Below, in pieces: positions 35,126 through 46,164 of a DNA stretch of 64,000 nt. A program made the translations under genes and the position numbers. Source of the stretch: Lunularia cruciata (Eukaryota; Streptophyta; Marchantiopsida; Lunulariales; Lunulariaceae). The notes under the pieces are model-generated. The model was given only the letters and a program-made list of their open reading frames with translations. It had not been told where the DNA came from and made no database searches. Position 1 is the first letter of the stretch. Each line of letters starts with the position of its first letter. The stretch is from assembly GCA_948567375.1 (NCBI GenBank), contig OX419761.1, positions 11,968,501 to 12,032,500 of the forward strand, in the 5' to 3' direction.

Positions 35126-37739
35126 TGCATTGTAAGGGTTAGTTTTCTTATGTTTGATTTGTTTGATTTGGGTGAGGGACTTTATTGCTTTGTTCAGGAA
35201 ATGAACTCCCCTATCACTAACCAATTTGAGATGACATCCATATTGGGAAATGACATTATGAAAAAAGAAGGCTATTGCTATATCTGCATCATCCTTCTTG
35301 GTAGCTTCCACTTCCACCATTTTCATAACATAGTTAGTACAAACTAGGATGTGTCTCTTCCATGTGGTTCTATTGCAAGTTCTATTGGACCTACAAAATA
35401 ATTATGCAATTTTGAATGGAGCAAGAGGTAAAATGGGTCTAAGTGGCCACTAGAAAGAAAGTGTGGTCCCGTCCATTGACACATGTCACATCATTTGATG
35501 AATTTGTGCACATCCTTGTACATCATTGGTCACCAATATCTCATTGCAAAAACAAATTTCATATATTTTTCAGGGCAAAGTGCACTCTTGCAACTTCCAT
35601 ATGCAAGGTATGTATCCCTCCTCTTTCTTCATAAGATTCTAAACAATGCCAAAGAACTTCATTGGCCTCTTTTTGAAGAAAGTAGTTCCCTTCTATTGGT
35701 ATAGACCAATTTTTTGGAGGAAGACTACCCTCTATTCTAGATCCAATCCTTTGGGACATTGTAATGCACAAAGATATCATAACTCAAAAGAGTAATGTGT
35801 TTCCTTTGTTGTCAAATTTTGGAAGATTTCTTCATCCTGATTGCTGGTTTTCAGCTTGGATAGGAAATCAGCATTCTTGTGTTGTGATCCTTCTTGACTT
35901 GCACAGTGTTGGTAAATTCCTAATGGTCAATATGCAAAAAAGATTTGTATCCCAACAAGTAGTGACTAAACTTCTTACATGCATACACCATCCCAAGTGC
36001 TTCTTGCTCTATGGTGGTGTAGTTCCTTTCAATTTTAGACAATTGTAGATTGGTGTAGTACAAAGCGCAATCTTTCTTTTTCATGTTCTTTTGGCTGAGA
36101 ACTACTCCAACTACAATAGAGGAAGTGTCCACATACATGTGGAAGGTGTTTTCCCAATTGGAAGCTTTCATCACCAAAGCCTCTACCAACTTGTTCTTTA
36201 GTACAACAAAAGCATCCTCTTGCACCCTCATCTAGATATAATCATTGGCCTTCTTCAACAACTTTGTTAGGGATACCACTTATATTACATAGTTAGGGAC
36301 AAACCTCCTATAATAGCCTATATGGATAGGAAAGCTCTTAGCTTGTGAAAAAATTGGGCAATTTAAGGGATTGGATTACTTATACCTTATCCACATCCAC
36401 CTCAATTCCTTGTCTTGAAACTCAATATCCCACACAAATGCCTTTTTTCATGACAAAGTAGCACTTCTTGGGATTTAATGACAATTCAAAGGATCAACAC
36501 CTTTCAAATAATTGGTGTAGAAAAGATAGATGATCACTTCTTTTGCCAAAAATACAAAATTTTTGATGAAGATCTCTATAAATTTTTGTAGGTAATCCTT
36601 GAAAATGGCAGTCATCATATGCTAAAATGTTGCAGGCATGTTGTACAACCCAAATGACATCCAATTGTAAGTGTAAACTACCCAATTGGTTTGGAAGGAA
36701 CTATTGTCCTTATCTTCTTCTTGCATGGATACTTAGTTATATCTTGAAAATTTGTCTAGAAAACTATAGCACTCATGGCCAATGACCTAGTCTAAAATAG
36801 CATCCGAGAAAGGTAGAAGATGATGGTCTTTCTTTGGGGATGCATTCAGCTTGCAAAAACCCTGGCACATTCTAATCTTTCAGGTCTTCTTGGGTACTGC
36901 AACAATTGGACCCACCCACTCACTACTAAGTACTGAACATGATGCCAACCTTGAGATACTGATTGATTTCATCCTTGACCAACAATGAGTATTTGGGATT
37001 GAGAAAATACTGGTGTTGTCAGATAGGGATTTCTCCTTCCAAGTAGATATGATGAGGAACCTTCTTCCAACACATTATGACATACTTGGCTTCAATGGAG
37101 TTGGTATTGGAGAAATGCAGTTTGTGTTGGTACTAGTTGATTGAGGACCTTGCTCTATATAACCAAGGTCTTCCTATCAGCATAGGAAAATCTCTTTTGG
37201 TTATAGGGAAATGGACAACGTAGTCTAGTCAAAATGCTACTCCACCTATGATAGTAGGAACGGTAGACAACATTCCTAAAGGTCATCTTTGGGTTTGATC
37301 TGCAAACAAAGGATATGATGTGTGGACTAAAAGTTGTGTACCCTAGTTTGAGTGTCATTTCCTCTATCATGACATGCACTCCAGAGCATGAATCTATGGG
37401 TACTGATTGGATCATTATTATCCTCTGGAGGTCAGATTACTTCCTTGTACTTGTCAAAGTGCTAGAGTTAGTTTCCTCTTGTATAACTTATTATCCTTGC
37501 ATAATTTCATGAACGTGACATCTTCTTAGGAGATCCAAGAACATCAAGGATGTTGTAATAAGACAATCCCAAAAGAGAATTGGCTCTTCTTCTTTGCTTC
37601 TTCTTTGGTTCAACTTTTGGAGCTAGCACTTCCTTTGGTGGTGGAACTTTTGGGACAAAGGTCTTGGGACCATGACGGTGAGCTTAAATCTTCCCTATTA
37701 TAGAGCATTCTTGGCAATGAGATTTGCACTGCTATGTCT
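35078..37739 (-). mobile_element. Element G, pol region (protease to integrase), decayed Ty3 type
   Basis: Minus-strand reading gives, with many stops: protease (SVPIDSCSGVHVMIEEM, about 37410-37360, with the Asp-Ser-x-Ser-Gly active site altered, and DFPMLIGRPWLYRARS, about 37190-37145), reverse transcriptase (MSFGLYNMPATF, about 36665-36630; FIKNFVFLA, about 36560), a GYYRRF segment (about 36320), RNase H (MYVDTSSIVVGVVLSQ, about 36140-36090; RNYTTIEQEALGMVYACKKF, about 36025-35965) and integrase core (LKLVSDRGVHFLNKA, about 35240-35195). It runs up to the inner side of the LTR at 37740. The gag of the same element is found on the far side of elements B and C. Inactive. Confidence 0.75.
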
Positions 37740-38429
37740 TGTGACCCGGCCTGTCTCTCACTCAAGATGAACCTCTGATGGCTATTATGGTAATCCACCA
37801 TGGACTAAGAGGGTTCCTTGCCTTCTTAGTCCATCATAATCTTCCAAGGCTAACACTCCAAGACTCGAACCATTGCTCACTAGAGAACTTAATGAGAGAG
37901 AGATAGTTGCAAATGAAAGGATGATACATACCTCCTCATCTCTAATTTATATACTTGTGAAATAATTACACATCAAAGTTACTAATTATTGGAGTAACTC
38001 AAGTTATTAAGCTAAAAGTCAAATAAATTTAAAAAGCTAAAGGAATATATATATTCATGGGAATATTCTCTTAAGCATATGGTCTTATCTTGACCCAACC
38101 ACTAAGTCAAGGATTCCTTCATATGGACTTTCCTTGGACTATAGAAGAATCCAAAACAAAAAGGCTTGTGGGTTCAAGTGTTCTCAATTCTTTCCTCAAA
38201 GCCAAACACCTAAGAATAATACCAAGTCAATATACTATAATCAAAAATAGTGGTGCTCATCTTTTCCATATCCTCTTTTATAAGGTCCCCTCTAACTTAG
38301 CTATGATTAAATTTAGCTAATCATGACTAATGTAGACTATCTTTTGTCTCTATATAAATTATATCTTTCAATTATTTATAATACCAAACTAAATATCACA
38401 ATCATACATATGCACAAATAGATGTTACA
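37740..38429 (-). repeat. 3' LTR of element B
   Basis: A 690-bp copy of the LTR also seen at 48160-48795 (same strand) and at 49815-50503 and 55747-56431 (opposite strand). In the minus direction it begins TGTAACATCTATTTGTGC and ends GGTCACA. Shared landmarks include 'tgggtcaagataagaccata' and the purine text before the 3' end. It is preceded (minus direction) by a polypurine tract. Confidence 0.9.
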
Positions 38430-38441
38430 TTTACCCTCAGA
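38430..38441 (-). other. Polypurine tract of element B
   Basis: Minus strand reads TCTGAGGGTAAA immediately before the LTR start TGTAACA, the expected plus-strand priming site. Element C has the matching TCTGGGGATAAC before its 3' LTR. Confidence 0.7.
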
Positions 38442-39666
38442 CTAAGATTTCACTTTGTCCTCAAAGTGAAGGTCCATCTACCTTCTATGATACATCTTCA
38501 ACTTATCATGGTTAATCCTATCAAATTGTCTTCCTCCCAACTCCTTGAGATCATAAGTGTAATTGCCCCGAGCCTTCTCTACTATGAAAGGTCCAAAGTA
38601 CTAAGGAAAAAACTTTATAGCATTCTCTTGAATTGAATAGAATCAAACAACATTGCCCAATCACCTTGTTTGAAAGACTCCACCTTCTTCTTGCCTTGCC
38701 TCTTGTCATGGCTCTCCTTTGATTTCCTTTGGCCTTGCTCCACTCAAATTATTACAATTGCTCTTGCTTCTTCCAATTCCATGAGTTGATCCTTCCTTGA
38801 CTTCTATGCATCACCTCCTTGTGCTTTCTTCAATCTCCTATGAATGCTTTGGAAGGTAGGAAGATCCAAGTGAATAGGTAAGGTAGACTCAAAACCATAT
38901 ACCAAATGAAATGGAGAATATTTGATGGAAGTGTTCATGGTTGTCCTATACTCCCATAAAACTGCATGAATCCTCTTGTCCTAATGATATTTATCCCCCT
39001 CCATTTTTGCATCTTTGGCCAAGATCATGCATAAGGTCTGATTGGTTCTCTCTGCCAAGCCATTTGAATTTGGCTTATAGGATGTAATTATTCTATGTGT
39101 GATAGAGAAATGTCATAGTATGGTTGTAGTAATGCTTCTAATAAACTCTCCTTTATTAGAAACCAACTCTAAAGGGCACCCAAACCTAATGATAATGCAT
39201 TCATAAAGAAATCTCTCAACTTCATCTTTAGTCTTGTCCCTCAATGGTCTAGCCTCAACCCACTTGGTAAGATAATCAGTAACTACCACAATTTACTAAT
39301 TGTCCTTGGGGTTCTATTGAGAGGTAATACAAAATCAATTTTCTACTTCTCAAAAGGTCCTAGCAATGGAATTGATATAAGCAGTGGAGTGGAAGTAGAC
39401 TTTCTAGCAAAAGTTTGACAAACATGACAAGTTTTGCAAGACAATCCTAAAAGTCCTCCTCAAATTATAATCTACGTCTAGAATCTTGAAAACATTCACC
39501 TTTCTTGAAAAGTGTTCTCCACACACTAAACCTTTAGGAAATTGCTTTATGAGTAAGAAAGACTCCTCTTTACCCATTTCTCTTCAAACTATCTACTCCT
39601 TGGTGAAAAATAATATACTCCACCATTGTGTAAGGTCTAGATCTTATTGCAAGAGCCTTCCTCTCC
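38442..39666 (-). pseudogene. Element B integrase region, broken
   Basis: Minus-strand reading gives YLTKWVEARPLRDKTKDEV (about 39270-39215), FGCPLELVSNKGEF (about 39185-39145) and PNSNGLAERTNQTLCMILAK (about 39075-39015), ending with YFGPFIVEKARGNYTYDL (about 38600-38550). This is the integrase core of a Ty3 element plus its C-terminal domain. The second catalytic Asp (normally SD-G) reads Asn. Stops interrupt the frame (for example near 39110 and 38980). No active integrase can be made. Confidence 0.75.
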
Positions 39667-41162
39667 CTAGCATGCATACCTTCTAGAAGGTATATAACCT
39701 CTTGTAACAAAATCCACAATCTCCTTGTGCTCAATTGGAACCTCTTGAGTGACTAAGATTATCATGAGCTCCTCATATGGGAAGGCATCATCCACTAGCT
39801 CATCTCCATCATGATCATAGGTCCTAAATAACAAATTAGCATTTGCATAGTTCTTCCTTAGCCTATCTTCAAAGGTGTAATCATACTTAGACAAGAGTAT
39901 CATCCACCTTGCTAGTCTCCCTTCCACATTAAGCTTGTTAAAAATGTACTTCAAAGCCTTGTGATCCATAACAATGGTGGCTTTCCCTCCAATCAAGTAA
40001 TGTCTAAAATTCTTGAGACCAAATATCATTGCCAACCCTTCTCTCTCCATGACAAAGTAGTTCTTTTTTGCTAAAATCATTTGCCTATTGGTATAAGGTA
40101 TTGGATGCTCATGCCCATCTTGGTATAATTGACTAAGAGTGCATCCTATAGCTACATTGGAAGCATTAGTGTAAAGGATGAAAGGATTACTCTTATCAAC
40201 TTTAGCAAGAATTGGAGCTACAGTAAGGGATTGCTTGCGCTCCTCAAATGCTTTGAGAGTCTCCTTGTACTCTAAAATCACCATGTATTCTACAACCTTC
40301 TTCATGTAGATGGTCAATGCATAAGCCTTGTTGGAAAATGAGAAGATGAACCTCCTATAGTGCCCAACTATCCCCAAGAATTGGTGTAACTTTGTCACGC
40401 TTGAAGGGAATGGAAGGTTTGAGATTTTTCTCACCTTCTCAAGGTCAATTGTTATTCCATCCTTGGAGATGATGTACCTTGAGAGTAGACCTTCTTCATA
40501 ACCAAAAATACACTTCTCTATGTTGAGTGATGCATTTGCTTCATCCAAGCATTGCAAGACCTTGAACAAATGCTCAAAGTGCTCCTCCTTGCTCCCATAG
40601 ACACAACAATCATCAATGAAATCACTCACAAATTTCCCAATAAAAAGGTTCAAATACCTTGTTCATGAACCATTGGAATGTGGCTAGAGCATTGCAAAGC
40701 CAAAAAGGCATGAACTTGAAACCATAAGTCTCCCAAGGTGTGGTGAGTTGTTGATGCTCTGGTGCAATCTTGATTTGGTTATATCTATTATAACCATCTC
40801 CAAAATTATACCTCCCATGACTTGCAACCTTGTCTAAGATCTCATCAATGAATTGCAAAGAGTTATAGTCCTTCTTAGTAACAACATTTAATTTCTTATA
40901 ATCCACACATATCTAAAGCTTTCCATTCTTTTTATTCACAATCATAGTTGGAGAATGGTGATTCTAATTGACATTCTGAATTCTCCACCTCAAATATAAA
41001 TCCGGCCTCTTTAAGCTTATCAATCTCCTCTTTCACAACCAAAGATATTGGTGGACTAATGCAATGTTGTTTTTGGCAAACTGGTCTTGCATGTGAGTCC
41101 ACCTCAATCTTGTGCTCCTCTAAGGTGACTTCCTTTAGATCCTTGTAATTGAAAGTAAACAC
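39667..41162 (-). pseudogene. Element B reverse transcriptase and RNase H
   Basis: Three overlapping minus-strand frames: 41162-40932 (KEEIDKLKEAGFIFEVENS, the RT N-terminus), 40906-40622 (MDYKKLNVVTKKDY, YNFGDGYNRYNQIKIAPEHQ, the RT core) and 40653-39667 (FVSDFIDDCCVYGS with the catalytic Asp pair; GHYRRFIFSFSN; RNase H ILYTNASNVAIGCTLSQ, where the first catalytic Asp reads Asn; VMDHKALKYIF). Frameshifts separate the first two pieces from the third. The 328-codon third piece is the longest intact element reading in the B family here. Confidence 0.85.
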
Positions 41163-41251
41163 ATGGATGAACTTGCAAAAAATCTCCTTAAATCTTATCT
41201 TCTCCTCCTTGGTAACATTTGGACCATACTTGAGGGTAGATAACCTCCTCT
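41163..41251 (-). other. Frame break between protease and RT of element B
   Basis: The two reading frames do not join; the linker includes a frame change near 41255. In element C the same linker reads continuously (LEEIERRLCSLKYGPNVTKE). Confidence 0.5.
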
Positions 41252-41968
41252 CTATCTCCTCAATGTCAATGATGATTTATCTGGTTCCTTCAAAACCTCT
41301 GGCTTAGGTGCAAAATCCATAATATACAAAGGATACACATCTGAATGAGATTTAGATTCATCCTCCTTTTTGAAACTCTCCTCCTCCATGCTTGAAGCTC
41401 CTTCTTTTGAATCTGATTCCCAATAATCAAGAGATAGTGTATTTGAATGTGAAGTGTTGGTGGTGTTAGTAATATGAACCATACCTCTATGGTTTGATGG
41501 ATCAATCCTCAAGTACCCTTCGTGCCATTGATCAGTTTTGCATGCTACACTCAACAATGGCCTCCCAAGAAGCAAATCATAACTTGAATCTTTCAAGATT
41601 TGAAAAGCCATGAGACTTTGAACTCCCATAATTGAAACTATCACCTTATTCATCACCCTTATTAGTCTAACTTGTTGCTTGTTTGCCATGCTCACCATAA
41701 ATGTTGAAGGTCTAGAGGGTATCATACTCAATTTCTTCATCAATCTTTCTAATATGGCATCCATTGTTGATCCTCCATCAACAAGTGTATCCTTGATGTT
41801 GTTTTCATTCCCTCTCACATCAATCTTAGATGTATATTCACAAGCCTCCCATGGTGCTAGTTTGGCATCCACCACTTCCATTGATAAGGGAGCTTTTACC
41901 TTCTTCTTCCTCTTACTCCTTGTAGAACTCAAACTTCCTCTAAGCTCCTTTCTCAAGGTAGGATTCAA
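41252..41968 (-). pseudogene. Element B aspartic protease
   Basis: A 238-codon minus-strand frame contains WEACEYTSKIDVRG, LVDGGSTMDAILERLMKKLS (the protease active site in D-G-G-S form), FMVSMANKQQVRLI and SYDLLLGRPLLSVA, the typical order of a retroviral-type protease in plant Ty3 elements. It is followed by an acidic Ser/Glu-rich linker. The frame is open but the 5' part of gag is missing. Confidence 0.8.
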
Positions 41969-42487
41969 AGTATCAGTTGGTTCATTATGATATTAGCCTT
42001 GTGACTCTCAACATTATCCAACACATTGTAGTTATATTGTTGTTTTGAGATCAAGAAGTCTTATATCCCCAACTTCTTTCTTGGAGTCTTTTTTGTTAAT
42101 GGTGTTGAAATGCAAGTACTAGTAGACATAAAAGTATCCTTGCTAGGAGTAAATCCTTGAGAAGAGTGTACATCCTCTACAAAATGAGCTCTCTTCTTCT
42201 CTTGTACCAAAAACTCCAAATTAAGATCTTTGGAGTTTGAGCACTCTCTCTTTTCATACTTGCTCTCAACCACATCTATAGATACTATCCCCTTATCTTT
42301 GTTTGGATTGGGAGCCACTTGGGTTTCACTATCTCCCACTTTCTTTCTATAGGCTCCCTCATAACCCCTTCCTCGATGGTAAGTGGAATTTGGGTAATTC
42401 TTTTGGATGTGACCTCTTTCTCCACAACCAAAACAATTTCTTTCATTAAAAGTTTTATTGGTTGGTTGGCCTCCTCTATATGGACAG
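41969..42487 (-). pseudogene. Element B gag, C-terminal part, cut by chromovirus A
   Basis: The frame begins beside the A insertion at 42487 with PYRGGQPTN and contains a zinc knuckle NCFGCGERGHIQKNYPN whose last Cys reads Tyr, then an acidic spacer (ETQVAPNPNKDKGI). The matching gag of element C has the same order. The N-terminal gag is absent on the other side of element A, so DNA was lost as well as split. Confidence 0.8.
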
Positions 42488-42562
42488 TGTAACAATATGG
42501 AGTTTAGTGATGAAGTTAGTCGGGCTTACGGAGTAGAGAATAAGACAAAATAGCATGGAATA

Positions 42563-42779
42563 TTCTAGAAGCATCTAAGAAGCTTCTTAGGAAGCTTCCC
42601 AACTAGTTAACTTGCACCCCAAGCAGGTAGCTTCTAGAAGGAAGCTTCTAGAAGCTTCTAACTAGCTTAGCTTGCACGCCAAGTAGGCGGCTTCTAGAAG
42701 GAAGTTTCTTGAGAAGCTTCCTAGTTAACTTGGCTTGCACTCCAAGAAAGCGGCTCAAGGAAGCTTCTTGAGAAGCTTC
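42563..42779 (+). promoter_or_regulatory. Array of heat-shock elements in the LTR
   Basis: GAAnnTTC dyads occur at 42579, 42591, 42641, 42651, 42701, 42713, 42760 and 42772, and TTCtaGAA at 42563, 42632, 42646 and 42692. At 42641-42658 four alternating pentamers run without gap (GAAgcTTCtaGAAgcTTC), the consensus for trimeric heat-shock factor binding. The last ends 20 bp before the TATA box. Heat-responsive LTRs with such elements are known in plants (ONSEN/ATCOPIA78). Binding here is inferred. Confidence 0.75.
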
Positions 42780-42798
42780 AAGAGTCTTGTATGCTACC

Positions 42799-42806
42799 TA
42801 TAAATA
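42799..42806 (+). promoter_or_regulatory. TATA box of chromovirus A LTR
   Basis: TATAAATA, 20 bp after the last heat-shock element and about 110 bp before the LTR end, in the correct position for the U3/R boundary. Confidence 0.75.
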
Positions 42807-42911
42807 CCAAGACCAAAGCTCATGCTAGGCATTTGGAGAGTTCCCTCATTCTAGTGTTCCAATGTGAGTTTCCATTCTCCTATTTCTCTCCTCGGTTTTG
42901 GTCTTTTACAT

Positions 42912-42923
42912 TGGTATCAGAGC
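42912..42923 (+). other. Primer binding site for initiator tRNA-Met
   Basis: TGGTATCAGAGC, the standard plant retrotransposon sequence complementary to the 3' end of tRNA-iMet, one base after the LTR end. Confidence 0.9.
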
Positions 42924-43181
42924 AAGAATGGGATGGATGGAATTTATGGACCACCAAATCCACTTCCGCCAAACCATTGGGACTTTCATGTCCAGATATT
43001 ACCAAAGCATCGGTTCACACAATTCATCACCTCATGCTTTGGGCAGGATTTTCTACATATGATCACCGTGTCAGAGGAACCCTTGATACTTCCAGTTGTA
43101 ACTTATGGAGAATGGTGGACGTGTTGTATTTATGTGTTAATCAACTAGATAAATTGAGGGTAGTGGAATAGAGTAGTAGCG

Positions 43182-44100
43182 ATGGCGGCAATACCGGATG
43201 TTATCCTTGCAATGCAACAACAAATCGAGCATCTTACTCGATTGTTGGATGAACTAGACCAGCAACGACGAGAACAAGTAGACAAAGTGCTAGTTCGAGA
43301 TGGAGAAGATCGCATTCGATTTCCAAAACCCAAGGTGTTTGAAGGCAAGAATCTTCCAAACACAATAGAGAATTTTGTGTTTGAATGTGAACATTACTTT
43401 GAAACCACCAATCTTCAAGATGAGCGGAAACAAATTCTCTTAGCTTCTAGCCAATTGGATGGCATGGCAAAAATTTGGTGGCGATTCCGAGTAGAAAGAG
43501 CTGAACGACAAATTGTTACACCGATTTTGACATGGGCAGAATTCAAGGATGCAATACTTGGTTGATTTTAGACTATAAATGCCACCCGAGCTGCACGAGA
43601 TAAATTGGCGGAGTTGAGGCAGATTGGCTCTGTGAGAAGCTACATCACACAATTTTAGAATATCATCATCAAATTCCAGATATCCAAGAAGGTGAAGTTC
43701 TAGATTGATTTGTGCAAGGATTGAAGTCACAAACCAGATTGGAGGTGACCATACAAGAACCACAAAACGTAGAAGAAGCCATGCAATTGGCTGAGCGTTT
43801 TGATTCCTTAGTTGCAACAACTTGGTCTTGACCTCGACCTACACAAAACCTACTAGTACCACAAGTGGAAGATCCGGTACCAATGGAGATTGATGCTATC
43901 CAACGAAGACCACTTGGCACAACAAATAGAGAAAGATTACAAAAAAATGGAATTTGCTTTTATTGTCACCAAGTTGGACATAGTATTGCTGAATGTCCAC
44001 TCAAGAATGGACAACCTTGACAAGTTGCCCAAGTGTAGGTTGTGGAGCGGAATGATCAGGGAAACAAAGAATCCCAGTAGGAGATTTTGAGCCGCCTACT
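43182..44100 (+). pseudogene. Chromovirus A gag, broken
   Basis: Frame one (43182-43565) encodes a coiled start (MQQQIEHLTRLLDELDQQRR), FPKPKVFEGKNLPNTIENFV and a WWRF segment, the typical plant Ty3 capsid. It ends at TGA 43563-43565, with further stops at 43569-43571 and in the next part. Two frame changes later the nucleocapsid zinc knuckle CFYCHQVGHSIAEC (43955-43996) is intact as C-x2-C-x4-H-x4-C. No full gag can be made. Confidence 0.85.
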
Positions 44101-44106
44101 GGGAGC

Positions 44107-44646
44107 TTGATTAGTTCCAATGGGATTGAAGGCTCAACCTATGCAAGTCTACTTCACTTGCAAGGTATGATATCTAATCGGGGTTGTAGGATTTTGGTTG
44201 ATTCTGGAAGCTCAGAGAATTGCATGTCTATGCAAGTAGCAAAGGAATTGGGTATTCCTATCAAGCCAGTGATTGGAAGTAGTTTGATGATGGCGGATGG
44301 TAGAAAAGGTTCTGCATTCTGCACCTCGCATCCTGTTACCTTCAAGATTGGGAAGGAGTATTTAGAGTGTATGAGGTTTGTAGTGGAACCTCTACACTAT
44401 GATATCATTCTAGGTCTACCTTGGCTTGAACATCATAAGGTTCAATTCAATTGGACCCAATGTCAAGTTCAAGTACAACACCAAGGTAGGAATTTCCGAT
44501 TAGGTTGTCTGGCATCTTTGAGTAAGACACCTAAGAATAGTCAGTCCCAAGATGGGAAGTTTGTTGAGAAGGTAGCCATAGAGCAAATCTGGAAGGGAGA
44601 TGAGTCCCAAGATGAGAAGTTTGCCAAGAAGGCAACCATGGAGTAA
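44107..44646 (+). pseudogene. Chromovirus A protease domain
   Basis: An open stretch encoding ILVDSGSSENCMSMQVAKEL (active-site D-S-G), MMADGRKG and YDIILGLPWLEHHKVQFNW, a canonical retroviral-type aspartic protease of plant chromoviruses. It runs into the linker repeat and stops at TAA 44644-44646, where sister repeats read CAA. In the intact element it would be part of a gag-pol polyprotein. Confidence 0.85.
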
Positions 44647-44722
44647 GCTTGGAAGAGAGATGAGTCCCTAGAAGGGAAGTTTGTTAATGAAGCAGCCATA
44701 GAGCAAGCTTTGGAGGAAGATA
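44543..44722 (+). repeat. Three tandem 60-bp units coding a 20-residue repeat
   Basis: Units start at 44543, 44603 and 44663 with AGTCCC.AGA.G.GAAGTTTG. Each codes SQD(L)GKF..K(E)A.(I)EQ-like residues between protease and reverse transcriptase. Period is exactly 60 bp, so length change kept the frame. Unit two has the stop. Confidence 0.9.
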
Positions 44723-44829
44723 CGTCTGTATTCGCGGTGTAGATCAAGCTGATTGCACAAGAACAATCTGAGGAGGACCAAGTGCCACATCAAGCAATAG
44801 TTGATTAGATAGTTCAGGAGTTTGCATAT
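44723..44829 (+). other. Linker between protease and RT of chromovirus A
   Basis: Acidic coding-like text interrupted by in-frame stops TAG at about 44741 and 44805. No separate feature. Confidence 0.5.
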
Positions 44830-46155
44830 GTGTTTCTGGATGATCTGCCAAAGGAATTACCCTTTGATCGAGGTATGCCCTTCAAGATCGAGTTATTGCC
44901 AGGGAGTACTCCAGTGAGAAGACCAATCTATTGGCTCTCACCAAAGGAGTTGGAAGAGTTGGGAACAACACTTACAAAGTTGTTGGAGAAGGATTTCATA
45001 CAACATAATACCTTTCCTTGGGGAGCACCGGTACTATTTGTTCCAAAGAAGGATGGAGGATTTTGTTTCTGTATCAATTACCGTAGGCTCAATAAGCAAA
45101 TAGTGAAGAATGCATATCCCTTGCCTCGGATTGATGACCTGCTTGATCAATTAAGTGGAGCACGTTACTTTTCCAAGCTAGATCTTTGTAGCGGCTATTG
45201 GCAAATTCCTATTGAAGGAGAGGACGTGCAAAAGACTGCCTTTCGCACAAGGTATGGACATTTTGAGTGGAGAGTTCTACCTTTCGGACTCACTAATGCT
45301 CCAGCAGTCTTCATGGATCAGATGCATCGGGTGTTGGAGGGACTATTGGATCAGTCTGTGGTAGTGTTCTTAGACGATATCTTAATTTATAGTAGGACAG
45401 AGGCAGAACACAAGAATCATGTACGGGAAGTCCTAAGATGACTATGATAGTGGAAATTTTACTGCAAGAAGTCAAAGTGTGCTTTTTGGCAGAAGGAGGT
45501 TACCTTCTTGGGTCATAAGATCTCATTAGAGGGGATCAAGATGGAAGAAGAGAAGATCAAGGCCATTACTGATTGGTCTACCCCAAAGGATGCTACCGAA
45601 GTACGAGCATTCAATGGATTGGCCAGTTTTTACCGACGGTTCATCCACTATTATGCTCACGTGGCTGCACCAGTGACTGATCTCTTGGGAAAGAACTTGA
45701 GCTTCCAATGGACCACCAAGCATGATGAAGCATTCCAAAAGTTAAAGCATATGATGTCTTCAAGACCCATTCTTCAACCATATGATCCTCAACTACCTTG
45801 TGTGGTTGATTTTGATGCTTCTAACTTTGCGATTGGAGCTGTGTTGCAACAAGAATTTCTAGATGGACTACATCCTATTGCCTTTGTGTCTCGCCAACTA
45901 AATACAGCTGAAAGAAATTACTCTGCTTGAGATCGGGAACAACTTGCAATGGTATATGCAACCAAGGTATGGAGGGATTATCTCTTGGGGAAACAAGTGA
46001 TCATGCAAACTGATCACAAGCCATTGTTGCAGACCTTACACCTAGAGCACATGAAGAGTCGACATCATCGATGGGAAGAGCAACTCCAATTGTTCGACAT
46101 CAAACTTGAGTACAAACCAGGTTGGTTCCATGTCATCCTTGATGCTCTATCATGA
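44830..46155 (+). pseudogene. Chromovirus A reverse transcriptase and RNase H
   Basis: RT reads through 44830-45441: [54 protein letters not shown] (catalytic Asp), [14 protein letters not shown] and [12 protein letters not shown] (Asp pair). After a cluster of stops at about 45440-45460 it resumes with FLGHKISLEGIKM, NGLASFYRRFIHYY and RNase H VVDFDASNFAIGAVLQQ (catalytic Asp present), a stop at 45928-45930 and TDHKPLLQTLHLEHMKSRHH. All motifs are those of plant Ty3 chromoviruses. The stops rule out function. Confidence 0.9.
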
Positions 46156-46164
46156 TGACCTGAT

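Larger units (their letters stand above)
42488..42910 (+). repeat. 5' LTR of chromovirus A
   Basis: Starts TGTAACAATATGG inside the gag of B and ends TTTTACA one base before a tRNA-iMet primer site. U3 holds three repeats of 60-63 bp (each with CTTGCAC.CCAAG, at 42611, 42671, 42734) and many GAAnnTTC motifs; then a TATA box and R/U5. The partner 3' LTR is missing, since no similar sequence follows the chromodomain. Confidence 0.8.

Noticed and set aside
42791-43171. 126-codon frame before gag as a leader ORF
   Set aside because: It spans the LTR end and primer site, so it is untranslated leader that happens to be open.
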